In this document: piece by piece, positions 57,130 to 64,000 of the stretch
How the letters are laid out: every line of letters begins with the position of its first letter
Position numbering within the stretch: position 1 is the first letter of the stretch
Assembly (NCBI RefSeq): GCF_002265875.1
Contig: NZ_NPFA01000007.1
Location: 91,499 to 155,498 of the forward strand
Length of the DNA stretch: 64,000 bases
DNA from: Marinococcus halophilus
GTDB lineage: Bacteria > Bacillota > Bacilli > Bacillales > Marinococcaceae
Direction: 5' to 3'
Position numbers and translations under genes: made by a program
Notes under the pieces: generated by a model
Databases searched by the model: none
The model's input: the letters and a program-made list of their open reading frames with translations, nothing else
What the model was told of the DNA's origin: nothing

Positions 57130-58419
57130 TTGCAGGATTTTGAGAACCAACAGGTAGATAAAGAACGGGTTGTACTAATTGCGGTGCACAAGGATGATAC
57201 CGATGAGGCGACGTTTGAAGCGTCCCTCACCGAGCTTGAACAGCTGGTGGAGACGGCGGGCGGCACGGTTACGGCTGTGCTGACGCAGAGCAGGCGTTCG
57301 CTTGATTCGAAAACGTACGTCGGGAAAGGAAAGCTCGAGGAAGCGGTGGCGACCGCCGAAGAGCAGGGGGCAGATCTTTTGATCTTTAACGATGAGCTCT
57401 CGCCCGGTCAGATTTCCACAATTACGAACCAGACCGGTTTGTACATCATTGACCGCACCCAGCTGATACTTGATATTTTCGCCGGCCGGGCGGCATCAAA
57501 TGAAGGGAAAATGCAGGTGGAGCTTGCGCAGCTGAACTACATGCTGCCGCGCCTCCGCGGGCAGGGCGAATCGCTGTCCCGGCTCGGCGGCGGAATCGGC
57601 ACACGCGGCCCCGGGGAAACGAAGCTTGAAACCGACCGGCGCCATATCCAGAAGCGGATGGACGATATCCGCAGAAAGCTCAAGCAGGTCAAAAACCGGC
57701 GCGACCAATACCGCGAACGGCGCAAGGAAAAGAACGTGCTGCAGTTTGCACTTGTCGGCTACACGAACGCCGGCAAATCCACGATTTTAAACGCGCTCAC
57801 CGAAGCGGATACGCTCGAGGAAAACGCGCTGTTTGCGACACTCGATCCGCTCACGCGCCGGGTGGAGCTGCCGTCAGGCCTCGAGGTGCTTGTGACCGAC
57901 ACGGTCGGGTTCATTCAGGACCTGCCGACCGCGCTGATTGCGGCGTTTCAGGCGACGCTTGAAGAAGTGAAGGAAGCAGAAGTGCTGATCCATGTGATGG
58001 ACGGCTCGCACCCGCGGGCGGCCGAGCAGGCGGCTACAGTACGCGGACTGTTAAAGGAGCTTGAAGCAAGCCATATTCCGGCGCTCACGGTCGTAAACAA
58101 GCGCGACGCCGTTGAAGACGAGCCGGTCGTAGCGGCGGACAAGCCCTCGATTTCCATCTCGGCCCGGAAGAACGAAGACGTGGAGCGTTTGCGGGAATCG
58201 ATGGAAAGCTTGCTGCTTGAGCAGCTTCAGCCGTACCAGGTGGAAATTCCGCTCGCCGATGGGCACGTAATGCAGCGGTTCAAGCACGAAACGATCGTGC
58301 GCGAGGAAACGCTCGATGAAGAAAATGAAAGCTGGATCCTTTCCGGTTATGTGCAGAGCGACCAGGCCATCCACCGGGAAATCAAGCAGTATGCTAAAGG
58401 AGATGCCGGGGCCCGATGA
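57130..58419 (+). CDS. hflX: GTPase HflX
   Basis: A 429-residue ribosome-associated GTPase that rescues stalled or dormant ribosomes. The HflX N-terminal domain (about 1-190: TYVGKGKLEEAV, FNDELSPGQ, DRTQLILDIFAGRA, GGIGTRGPGETKLETDRR) is followed by the G domain: P-loop VGYTNAGKSTILNAL, DTVGFIQDLP and VNKRD. It starts at TTG, with ACAGGAGGA ahead. It overlaps ynbB by four bases. The order hflX-ynbB-glnR-glnA is as in Bacillus subtilis. Confidence 0.93.
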   Translation: MQDFENQQVDKERVVLIAVHKDDTDEATFEASLTELEQLVETAGGTVTAVLTQSRRSLDSKTYVGKGKLEEAVATAEEQGADLLIFNDELSPGQISTITNQTGLYIIDRTQLILDIFAGRAASNEGKMQVELAQLNYMLPRLRGQGESLSRLGGGIGTRGPGETKLETDRRHIQKRMDDIRRKLKQVKNRRDQYRERRKEKNVLQFALVGYTNAGKSTILNALTEADTLEENALFATLDPLTRRVELPSGLEVLVTDTVGFIQDLPTALIAAFQATLEEVKEAEVLIHVMDGSHPRAAEQAATVRGLLKELEASHIPALTVVNKRDAVEDEPVVAADKPSISISARKNEDVERLRESMESLLLEQLQPYQVEIPLADGHVMQRFKHETIVREETLDEENESWILSGYVQSDQAIHREIKQYAKGDAGAR

Positions 58420-59648
58420 CACGTGAGATGATGGAACAAAAGCAGCTGCAGCAGGCCGAACGCCGGATTGCGCCGCAGCTTGAAGCAATTGCGGAACGGG
58501 AGCTTGTGAACCAGCAGCGGGTGCTCGACATTTTCCGGAAGCACAACGTGTCGGCGTTTCATTTCCAGCACTCTACCGGCTACGGCTACGACGACACCGG
58601 GCGCGAGGTGCTCGACCGGGTGTATGCCGATGTGTTCGGCACCGGGGCGGCCATCGTGCGCCAGCAGTTTATTTCCGGAACACACGCGATCAGCACGGCG
58701 CTGTTTGCGGCGCTGCGTCCCGGCGGACGGCTTTTGTATGCCACCGGCACGCCGTACGACACGCTGAAGACGGTCATCGGCCTCGACGGAAGTGAAGCAG
58801 GGACGATGAACGAATGGGGCATCGGCTGCGACGTGGTGCCGCTTGCCGGCGGCTCTGTAGATATGGGTGCCGTGCACGAGGCGGTCACGCCGGACACACA
58901 GGTGATTGCGTTCCAGCGCTCGCGCGGGTACGATGACCGTCCCTCGATCGGCCTGGAGGAAATGAAGGAGTACATGGCGGAGCTGAAACAGGCGTACCCG
59001 GAGATCGTGCTGTTTGTGGACAACTGCTACGGGGAGTTTGTGGAAACCTCGGAGCCAGGCCACATCGGCGCGGATTTGATGGCGGGCTCGCTCATTAAAA
59101 ACCCGGGCGGCGGCATTACCCGCACCGGGGGCTACATTGCCGGCCGGAGCGACCTGATTGAAAGGGCGGGGGCAAGCTTTGCCGCGCCCGGTATCGGCCT
59201 CGAAGGCGGTGCGACGCTCGGCATGCTCCAGGAGATGTTTCAGGGGCTGTTTCTCGCGCCGCACGTCGTGGCGGAAGCCCACAAGGGAGCGGTGCTGACC
59301 GCGGCGCTGATGGAGGACGCCGGCCTGCAGGCCTCACCGGCCTCCGTGGAGGAGCGGACCGATTTGATCCAGTCCGTGCAGTTTGGCGACCGGGACAAAA
59401 TGATCCGGTTCTGCCAGGCGGTGCAGCAGTACTCCCCGGTCGACTCCGGCGTCACGCCGCAGCCGAGCGCGATGCCCGGCTACAGCGATGAGGTGATCAT
59501 GGCCGCCGGCGCGTTCATCCAGGGCTCAAGCATCGAGCTTTCCGCCGATGGGCCGATCCGCCCGCCGTATACGGCCTTCGTGCAGGGCGGATTAACGTAT
59601 GCGCACGTGAAAATTGCCGTTAGCGAAGCGTTAAAAACGATCCAATAA
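58416..59648 (+). CDS. ynbB: YnbB-type PLP enzyme (methionine gamma-lyase family, aluminium resistance protein)
   Basis: A 410-residue fold-type I PLP enzyme. The probable cofactor Lys lies in GSLIKNPGGGITRTGGYIAG near residue 228. The N-terminal HNVSAFHFQHSTGYGYDDTGR, and a long PLP-binding segment QFISGTHAIS, are typical of this family, whose physiological substrate is still unclear. It is translationally coupled to hflX and ends in a terminator before glnR. Confidence 0.9.
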   Translation: MTREMMEQKQLQQAERRIAPQLEAIAERELVNQQRVLDIFRKHNVSAFHFQHSTGYGYDDTGREVLDRVYADVFGTGAAIVRQQFISGTHAISTALFAALRPGGRLLYATGTPYDTLKTVIGLDGSEAGTMNEWGIGCDVVPLAGGSVDMGAVHEAVTPDTQVIAFQRSRGYDDRPSIGLEEMKEYMAELKQAYPEIVLFVDNCYGEFVETSEPGHIGADLMAGSLIKNPGGGITRTGGYIAGRSDLIERAGASFAAPGIGLEGGATLGMLQEMFQGLFLAPHVVAEAHKGAVLTAALMEDAGLQASPASVEERTDLIQSVQFGDRDKMIRFCQAVQQYSPVDSGVTPQPSAMPGYSDEVIMAAGAFIQGSSIELSADGPIRPPYTAFVQGGLTYAHVKIAVSEALKTIQ

Positions 59649-59659
59649 GCGACAGACGG

Positions 59660-59691
59660 GCAGGTCCTCCGAAAGAGGGACTGCTTTTTCT
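59660..59691 (+). terminator. terminator after ynbB
   Basis: GCAG-GTCC pairs with GGAC-TGC with a CGAAAG loop, then five T. Confidence 0.65.
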
Positions 59692-59752
59692 GTACATTTG
59701 ACGGGGAATAGGCGAGAATAGGTAAAGATACAATAAGTTCTGAAAATTTTGA

Positions 59753-59803
59753 TGTAAAAATAGCTTACATGAACTTGACGGGAAAGCTTACATCATGTAC
59801 GAT
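59753..59803 (+). promoter_or_regulatory. glnRA promoter with two GlnR/TnrA sites
   Basis: TGTAA-N7-TTACA (59753-59769) is a perfect TGTNA-N7-TNACA site. TGACG-N7-TTACA (59776-59792) is a second, weaker one, 23 bases on. The -35 box TTGACG (59775-59780) lies within the second site and TACGAT (59798-59803) follows after 17 bases. This copies the layout of the Bacillus glnRA promoter. Confidence 0.85.
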
Positions 59804-59835
59804 ATACTTAGTTTCAATGAAAGGGGGCGTAACGC

Positions 59836-60231
59836 ATGAATGATCATGTACGCCGGAATACCCCTTTATTTCCGATTGGGATCGTCCAGAAGCTGACGGA
59901 ACTCACCCCAAGGCAGATTCGCTACTACGAAGAACACGGCCTGGTGTTTCCGACACGGACCGAAGGCAACCAGCGGTTGTTTTCCTTTCGCGACGTGGAC
60001 CGTCTGCTTGAAATCAAAGCGATGATGGAGCGGGGCGTGAACCTTTCAGGCATCAAGGAAATCTATGAGTTAAAAACGTATTCCGAGGAACCAAAGCAGC
60101 CAAAAGCACCAAGAAGTCACGATATGACCGACCGCGAACTGCGCAAGCACCTCCGCAAGGAAGTAATGATGGCAGGCAAATACTCGCGTCCGTCCATGAT
60201 TCAGGGGCAGCTGTCGCGGTTTTTCGACTAA
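59836..60231 (+). CDS. glnR: nitrogen regulator GlnR
   Basis: A 131-residue MerR-family repressor of glnRA and other nitrogen genes. The N-terminal wing helix-turn-helix reads PIGIVQKLTELTPRQIRYYEEHGLVFPTRTEGNQRLF, and the C-terminal tail (about 95-131), which binds feedback-inhibited glutamine synthetase, is rich in Arg and Lys. It is first in the glnR-glnA operon and controls itself through the two sites upstream. Ribosome binding site GAAAGGGGG. Confidence 0.92.
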   Translation: MNDHVRRNTPLFPIGIVQKLTELTPRQIRYYEEHGLVFPTRTEGNQRLFSFRDVDRLLEIKAMMERGVNLSGIKEIYELKTYSEEPKQPKAPRSHDMTDRELRKHLRKEVMMAGKYSRPSMIQGQLSRFFD

Positions 60232-60243
60232 CAGCGGGATTAA

Positions 60244-60271
60244 CTTTTTCCCGGCTGCGGCCGGGGGAAAG
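60244..60271 (+). other. hairpin between glnR and glnA
   Basis: CTTTTTCCCGG pairs with CCGGGGGAAAG, with loop CTGCGG and no T-run behind. It may protect or process the transcript. The gap 60232-60317 contains nothing else besides the ribosome binding site GAGAGGAGT. Confidence 0.45.
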
Positions 60272-60317
60272 ATCTAATAATTCACTATTCCAGTTTTAGA
60301 GAGGAGTCACAATTAAC

Positions 60318-61664
60318 ATGGCAAACACGAGAAAAGACATTTTAAAGTTTGCAGAAGAGGAAAACGTTAAGTTTATCCGTCTTCAGTTTACTGACTTGCA
60401 AGGAATTATTAAAAACGTAGAAATTCCGGTGGATCAGCTGGATAAAGCACTGGACAACCTGATGATGTTCGACGGTTCTTCCATTGAAGGCTTTGTGCGT
60501 ATTGAAGAATCCGATATGTACCTCTTCCCGGATCTTGATACCTGGATCGTTTTCCCATGGACGCCGGAAAAAGGCAAAGTCGCACGTTTAATTTGTGACA
60601 TATATGAGCCGGGCAAGCCTGGCCAGGACCCAACACCATTTGAGGGCGACCCTCGCGGTATTTTGAAGCGTGTACTTAAAGAAGCAGAGAAATTAGGCTT
60701 CACCGACTTCAATATTGGACCGGAGCCTGAATTCTTCCTTTTCAAAAACGATGAAAAAGGCGAGCCGACTACCACCCTGAATGACAAAGGCGGTTACTTT
60801 GACCTTGCGCCGACTGACCTCGGCGAAAACTGCCGCCGCGATATCGTGCTTGAGCTTGAAGACATGGGATTTGAAATCGAAGCTTCCCACCACGAAGTGG
60901 CGCCGGGACAGCATGAAATCGACTTCAAATACGCAGACGCTATCACGGCTTGCGACAACATCCAGACGTTTAAGCTCGTTGTTAAAACGATCGCGCGGAA
61001 GCACGGCCTGCACGCCACCTTTATGCCAAAGCCATTGTTCGGCGTAAACGGCTCCGGCATGCACTGCAACATGTCCCTGTTCAAAGGCAAAGAGAACGCG
61101 TTCTACGACAAGAAGACCGATTCCCAGCTGAGCACAACGGCTATGCAGTTCTTAGCAGGTACTCTTGAGCACGCGAAGGCGTTCACGGCGCTGACGAACC
61201 CGATCGTCAACTCCTACAAGCGTCTTGTGCCAGGCTACGAAGCACCAGTATACGTGGCGTGGTCCCTGCGTAACCGCAGCCCGCTCGTACGTATCCCGTC
61301 CTCCCGCGGCATGAGCACGCGTATCGAAACGCGCAGCCCGGACCCGGCAGCGAACCCGTACCTTGCGATTGCAGCAATGCTCGCAGCCGGCCTGGACGGC
61401 GTCAAGCGGAAGCTCGAGGCTCCAGAGCCGACAGACCGCAACATCTATGTGATGGAAAAAGCAGAACGCGAAGAACTCGGCATCGAGGACCTTCCGGCAG
61501 ACTTGAACGAAGCGCTTCAGCACCTGCTGAACGACGAAGTTCTTGTTAACGCGATTGGCCCGCACGCCATCGAGCACTTCGCCGAAGCAAAAGAAATCGA
61601 GTGGGACATGTTCCGCAGCCAGGTACACCCTTGGGAACGCGAACAGTTCCTGTCCACGTACTAA
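60318..61664 (+). CDS. glnA: glutamine synthetase, type I
   Basis: A 448-residue ammonia-assimilating enzyme (glutamate + NH3 + ATP). The N-terminal beta-grasp domain holds [11 protein letters not shown] near residue 52. Metal and substrate sites are [12 protein letters not shown] near 132, [14 protein letters not shown] near 194, [11 protein letters not shown] near 250 and [24 protein letters not shown] near 320. The size and lack of an adenylylation loop place it in the GSI-alpha class that is feedback inhibited and controls GlnR. Ends in a terminator. Confidence 0.95.
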   Translation: MANTRKDILKFAEEENVKFIRLQFTDLQGIIKNVEIPVDQLDKALDNLMMFDGSSIEGFVRIEESDMYLFPDLDTWIVFPWTPEKGKVARLICDIYEPGKPGQDPTPFEGDPRGILKRVLKEAEKLGFTDFNIGPEPEFFLFKNDEKGEPTTTLNDKGGYFDLAPTDLGENCRRDIVLELEDMGFEIEASHHEVAPGQHEIDFKYADAITACDNIQTFKLVVKTIARKHGLHATFMPKPLFGVNGSGMHCNMSLFKGKENAFYDKKTDSQLSTTAMQFLAGTLEHAKAFTALTNPIVNSYKRLVPGYEAPVYVAWSLRNRSPLVRIPSSRGMSTRIETRSPDPAANPYLAIAAMLAAGLDGVKRKLEAPEPTDRNIYVMEKAEREELGIEDLPADLNEALQHLLNDEVLVNAIGPHAIEHFAEAKEIEWDMFRSQVHPWEREQFLSTY

Positions 61665-61671
61665 AATCGAG

Positions 61672-61712
61672 AAAACCCTTCAGCCACAATGGTTGGAGGG
61701 TTTTTGTGTTTT
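61672..61712 (+). terminator. terminator after glnA
   Basis: AAAACCCTTCAGCCA pairs with TGGTTGGAGGGTTTT across CAA. Confidence 0.8.
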
Positions 61713-61821
61713 ATATTATATTTTCATTTTATAAAACGTCCCTAATTACAAGACGTAAAGAACTTGAACAAAATATAACTCAAGAAATTGAAAAACTATA
61801 AGGTGAAATTCTACCAGCCCA

Positions 61822-61878
61822 CTGGAGGACATTGAACGACGACACAACGCTGTGATTTGATGTCTTCCTTTTTTGTTA
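61822..61878 (+). terminator. terminator-like hairpin downstream of glnA
   Basis: GGAGGACAT pairs with GATGTCTTCC across an inner hairpin (ACAACGCTGTG region), followed by TTTTTTG. No gene is clearly visible before it in 61713-61821; an untranslated RNA may end here. Confidence 0.5.
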
Positions 61879-61888
61879 AGAGGTATTT

Positions 61889-61960
61889 ATGAAAAAGAAA
61901 CGGCAGGAGAAGAAGCAGCAACTGACGGAGGGAGAAATTAAACGTGCCTCAGTTGATTGA
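61889..61960 (+). CDS. possible 23-residue microprotein
   Basis: MKKKRQEKKQQLTEGEIKRA plus three residues: strongly charged, probably a helix. AAGAGG lies seven bases before ATG. It could equally be noise; no family recognised. Lies just before a terminator-like region and two further small genes. Confidence 0.3.
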   Translation: MKKKRQEKKQQLTEGEIKRASVD

Positions 61961-62108
61961 AGGGGGATGCAGCTGCTTATTGGTAACCTTACGCTTTTAT
62001 GGTCATCCTTTTTTATAAATTAATGTAAAAAAATAGAAGGAAATCTTCTAGAATTAACGAAAGTTAAACTTATAGAATGGCAAGACTATTACCTTAGGGG
62101 GGATTAAA

Positions 62109-62282
62109 ATGACAGAAAAAATTCAAGTAGGAGATACGTACCGCGATAGGGACAGTGGAAAAGTATATGAGGTAACGAGGTTTAACGGCAACTCTGTAGT
62201 GCTCACAAAAGAAGAAACGTCATTAGCTGTGATCCCAATCATGGAAGAAGGAGTTCATTTACCAGGCTTTGTAAAGATATAA
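62109..62282 (+). CDS. 57-residue small protein
   Basis: MTEKIQVGDTYRDRDSGKVY, then EVTRFNGNSVVLTKEETSLA and EEGVHLPGFVKI. The strand-turn-strand pattern looks like an SH3-like or DUF-type small beta barrel of the kind found in phage and mobile-element genes. Strong ribosome binding site (AGGGGGGA). No family assigned. Confidence 0.5.
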   Translation: MTEKIQVGDTYRDRDSGKVYEVTRFNGNSVVLTKEETSLAVIPIMEEGVHLPGFVKI

Positions 62283-62488
62283 GTCACTATTATAATTGTA
62301 ACGCTTTGGAGAACTTTTTATGCGTTGAGGAAATTCTCCATAAAACATAAAATTAGCAAAGAATTTATAAGTCTTAGTGTGCCCATTGTTTTTTACATGA
62401 CTTTCATCCCAAATACGCATTTAGACGTTTGCTTCCCCTGTATAAAGAGGTAGAGAAGGATACATAAAAAAATAAGGGATGATAAAAA

Positions 62489-62626
62489 ATGAATAAAGCA
62501 CATTTGATTACGGAGAAACTGGCGCTGGAGGAAGAGTACGATAAAGGTGAGGTTCCGCACGATGAATACACCGAGCGTGTGGAGGAGCTGCAGCAACAGC
62601 TGGAGAAGCCGAACTTTGTAAAATAA
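62489..62626 (+). CDS. 45-residue coiled-coil protein
   Basis: MNKAHLITEKLALEEEYDKG, then EVPHDEYTERVEELQQQLEK and PNFVK. Two heptad-like helices separated by a short loop. A weak start signal (AAGGGATG). Probably a small accessory protein of the mobile region; no family recognised. Confidence 0.45.
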   Translation: MNKAHLITEKLALEEEYDKGEVPHDEYTERVEELQQQLEKPNFVK

Positions 62627-62681
62627 ATGTAATTATGAAAAGTTAGAATACTATGGTAGTGTGTAAGCAGAAGGTGATAAA

Positions 62682-62921
62682 ATGAGCAACTTTGCTTACA
62701 TTAAACGCGGAAAAACCAATGAAATTCTCATTGGAGCGTACAAGGAAATCGTCAATGCGTGTTACGGAGAAGATATTTACTCGTTTGATACCGAAGAGGA
62801 ATTATTTCACAGCATTCAAACGTACCGTCAAAAAGAATATATCATCACCCGCCTGAGCGAATTACCCATCATCGACGCGATGTGGAAAAAGGCAGGAGAC
62901 GCCCGCTGCGAAACCGAGTAG
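62682..62921 (+). CDS. short GIY-YIG-like protein (member B)
   Basis: A 79-residue protein: MSNFAYIKRGKTNEILIG, AYKEIVNACYGEDIYSF, then TEEELFHSIQTYRQKEY and IITRLSELPIID. It aligns over its length with the protein encoded at 21972-22211 (FAY-(x)9-V/I-x-I-G, E-E-L-x-x-S, Y/F-R-x-x-E, I-I-T-x-x-S-D/E-L-P-I). The GIY-YIG Arg is replaced. Ribosome binding site AGAAGGTGA. Its stop overlaps a short hairpin with a T-run. Function unknown. Confidence 0.6.
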   Translation: MSNFAYIKRGKTNEILIGAYKEIVNACYGEDIYSFDTEEELFHSIQTYRQKEYIITRLSELPIIDAMWKKAGDARCETE

Positions 62922-62936
62922 TGGGTTTTTTTATGT
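62901..62936 (+). terminator. weak terminator at the end of member B
   Basis: CCCGCT pairs with AGTGGG (one G-U), loop of about 12 bases including the stop codon, then seven T. Bases 62937-63070 show no gene. Confidence 0.45.
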
Positions 62937-63088
62937 TCAATTGCAGGAAGGTTTTATGAAGCAGCTATAAAAAAGTTCACCTTACATAATAATTTTTCAT
63001 CCCCCGAAATGAACCTTCCAGACAATATACAACATGGGGAAGACGAAAAATAAACGTTTTCTCTGAAATTTATAAAGAGGTGAAAAGC

Positions 63089-63934
63089 GTGAGCAAGCAT
63101 CAGGAACTGCGGGCCATCATGAAGAAAATGAGCGGGCAGGACAGCATCATCACGGTGCCGCGTATCTTTATCGAATATTTGGAGGGCGATCTGAATACGG
63201 CGCTCGTTTTAAATCAGCTTGTGTTCTACGCTGACAAAACGAAGCGTACCGACGGCTTCTTTTATAAAAGCTACGGGGAATGGGAAGAAGAAACTGGATT
63301 AACCCGGCGCAAAATCAAAGGGTCGATCGATAAGCTGGTCAACAAAGAGCTGGTCACCACCAAGCTGAAAAAGGCGAACGGGGCACCAACGCTGCACTAT
63401 GCGCTGGATTACGACAAAATGCTTGCTTCCATTACGGCAAAATGTGCAAATCCATCCGAACAGTCTGTCACTAACCCGGATTCGGACAAAGTGTCGGATT
63501 CCATAACAGATGATTTGCAGTTGAATTCCACAAATGAATTAAACAGTAGTCGACAGGCCTTCGTCAGCGTTGTTCCGTTTTACGAAGAGAATTTTAGCGG
63601 AATAATGACAGCCTATCACCGGGAGCGGCTGGATGATTGGTGTGAGGCGCTTTCCCCGGAGATTGTGCTTCGGGCCTTAGAGATCACCATTCTTCAGGGC
63701 GGACGCAGCCTGAAATACGCTGAGCAGATCCTGAATGATTGGCAGCGGTTCGGATGTCGCACACTTGATGATGTAGAGAACTACGAAAAAACGAAAAAAC
63801 AGCAGAAGGAGGCACGCCGACATGGAAGAAGCAGCCAAAGGCATGCAAGAGGTACTCGCCAGTCTCGAAAAGAAATCAGCGGAAATGAAAAGCAATCCAC
63901 TCTCGGTAACGGATGGTACCGGCCGGGAAGCTGA
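63089..63934 (+). CDS. DnaD-domain replication protein of phage type
   Basis: A 281-residue protein. The N-terminal winged helix (about 15-105: VPRIFIEYLEGDLNTALVLNQLVFY, YGEWEEETGLTRRKIKGSIDKL) and the C-terminal DnaD domain (about 165-235: FYEENFSGIMTAYHRERLDDWCE, RALEITILQGGRSLKYAEQILNDW) are those of phage replisome organisers. I chose GTG 63089 behind AAAGAGGTG over the GTG at 63080. The last 38 residues overlap the next gene in another frame by 113 bases, which is unusual and may reflect a lost stop. Confidence 0.85.
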   Translation: MSKHQELRAIMKKMSGQDSIITVPRIFIEYLEGDLNTALVLNQLVFYADKTKRTDGFFYKSYGEWEEETGLTRRKIKGSIDKLVNKELVTTKLKKANGAPTLHYALDYDKMLASITAKCANPSEQSVTNPDSDKVSDSITDDLQLNSTNELNSSRQAFVSVVPFYEENFSGIMTAYHRERLDDWCEALSPEIVLRALEITILQGGRSLKYAEQILNDWQRFGCRTLDDVENYEKTKKQQKEARRHGRSSQRHARGTRQSRKEISGNEKQSTLGNGWYRPGS

Positions 63935-64000
63935 TTACCAGTGTCCGGTATGTAAAGACCAGACCGGCTGGCTGGAAAAGGTGGAGGGAGTCGAAAAATG
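63822..64000 (+). CDS. DnaC/DnaI-like helicase loader, partial
   Basis: The first 59 codons of a gene that runs past the window. AAGGAGG lies eight bases before ATG. After a helical start (MEEAAKGMQEVLASLEKKS) comes a zinc-knuckle beginning CPVCKDQTGW, as at the N-terminus of phage DnaC/DnaI-type loaders. A DnaD-like gene directly upstream is the usual neighbour. The ATPase domain lies outside the window, so this is a prediction from the start and the context. Confidence 0.65.
   Translation, partial: MEEAAKGMQEVLASLEKKSAEMKSNPLSVTDGTGREADYQCPVCKDQTGWLEKVEGVEK

Overview
The window looks like the chromosome of a moderately halophilic or alkaliphilic member of the Bacillaceae. The reasons are the hflX-ynbB-glnR-glnA block in the order known from Bacillus, AGGAGG-type ribosome binding sites throughout, several TTG/GTG starts, acidic secreted proteins, SigB-, Zur-, PhoP- and GlnR-type sites close to Bacillus consensus, and L-serine dehydratase split into alpha and beta subunits. 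I cannot name the species. Most of the window reads as ordinary chromosome with many single-gene stress and transport functions. I saw no rRNA, tRNA, insertion sequence or CRISPR array.

Left part (1-31 kb): a kdgK gene with an in-frame stop; a DUF4397 surface protein overlapping its class F sortase; an XRE/DUF6773 pair; a KtrB/TrkH potassium channel behind a structured leader; a frameshifted VOC protein; two lipoproteins; SDR, HxlR and azoreductase genes; a run of small membrane proteins; Hsp20; a 3D-domain cell-wall protein; an EamA/Lrp divergent pair; a MarR-pirin-nitroreductase group; a universal stress protein and a catalase with SigB-like promoters; and L-serine dehydratase behind a tandem glycine riboswitch.

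Middle (31.8-42.2 kb): a four-carbon acid catabolic region. A GntR regulator and tartrate dehydrogenase face a dicarboxylate symporter and a glycerate kinase, with a matching ACGTATACG palindrome in each of the two divergent promoters. Next comes a KdgT-type permease, a four-carbon acid sugar kinase, PdxA2 and a PrpR-like regulator whose AAA domain has lost its key motifs. Together these could take tartrate to D-glycerate and phosphoglycerate, and threonate/erythronate-type acids to triose phosphate.

Right part (42-57 kb): a metal and phosphate region. It has an alkaline phosphatase with a five-repeat PhoP box, CadC/CadA cadmium-zinc efflux, and two Zur-box operons on the minus strand (zinT-znuA, and a COG0523 GTPase with a flavoprotein). 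A tandem universal stress protein and a degenerate tyrosine recombinase follow.

Right end (57-64 kb): hflX-ynbB-glnR-glnA, then a stretch of very small genes leading into a DnaD-like and a DnaC/DnaI-like replication gene, probably the edge of a prophage or other mobile element.

The observation I consider most novel is a scattered family of short proteins (at 22.0, 28.6, 31.4, 55.2 and 62.8 kb) that resemble a shrunken GIY-YIG domain. One member appears to start at an ATC codon.
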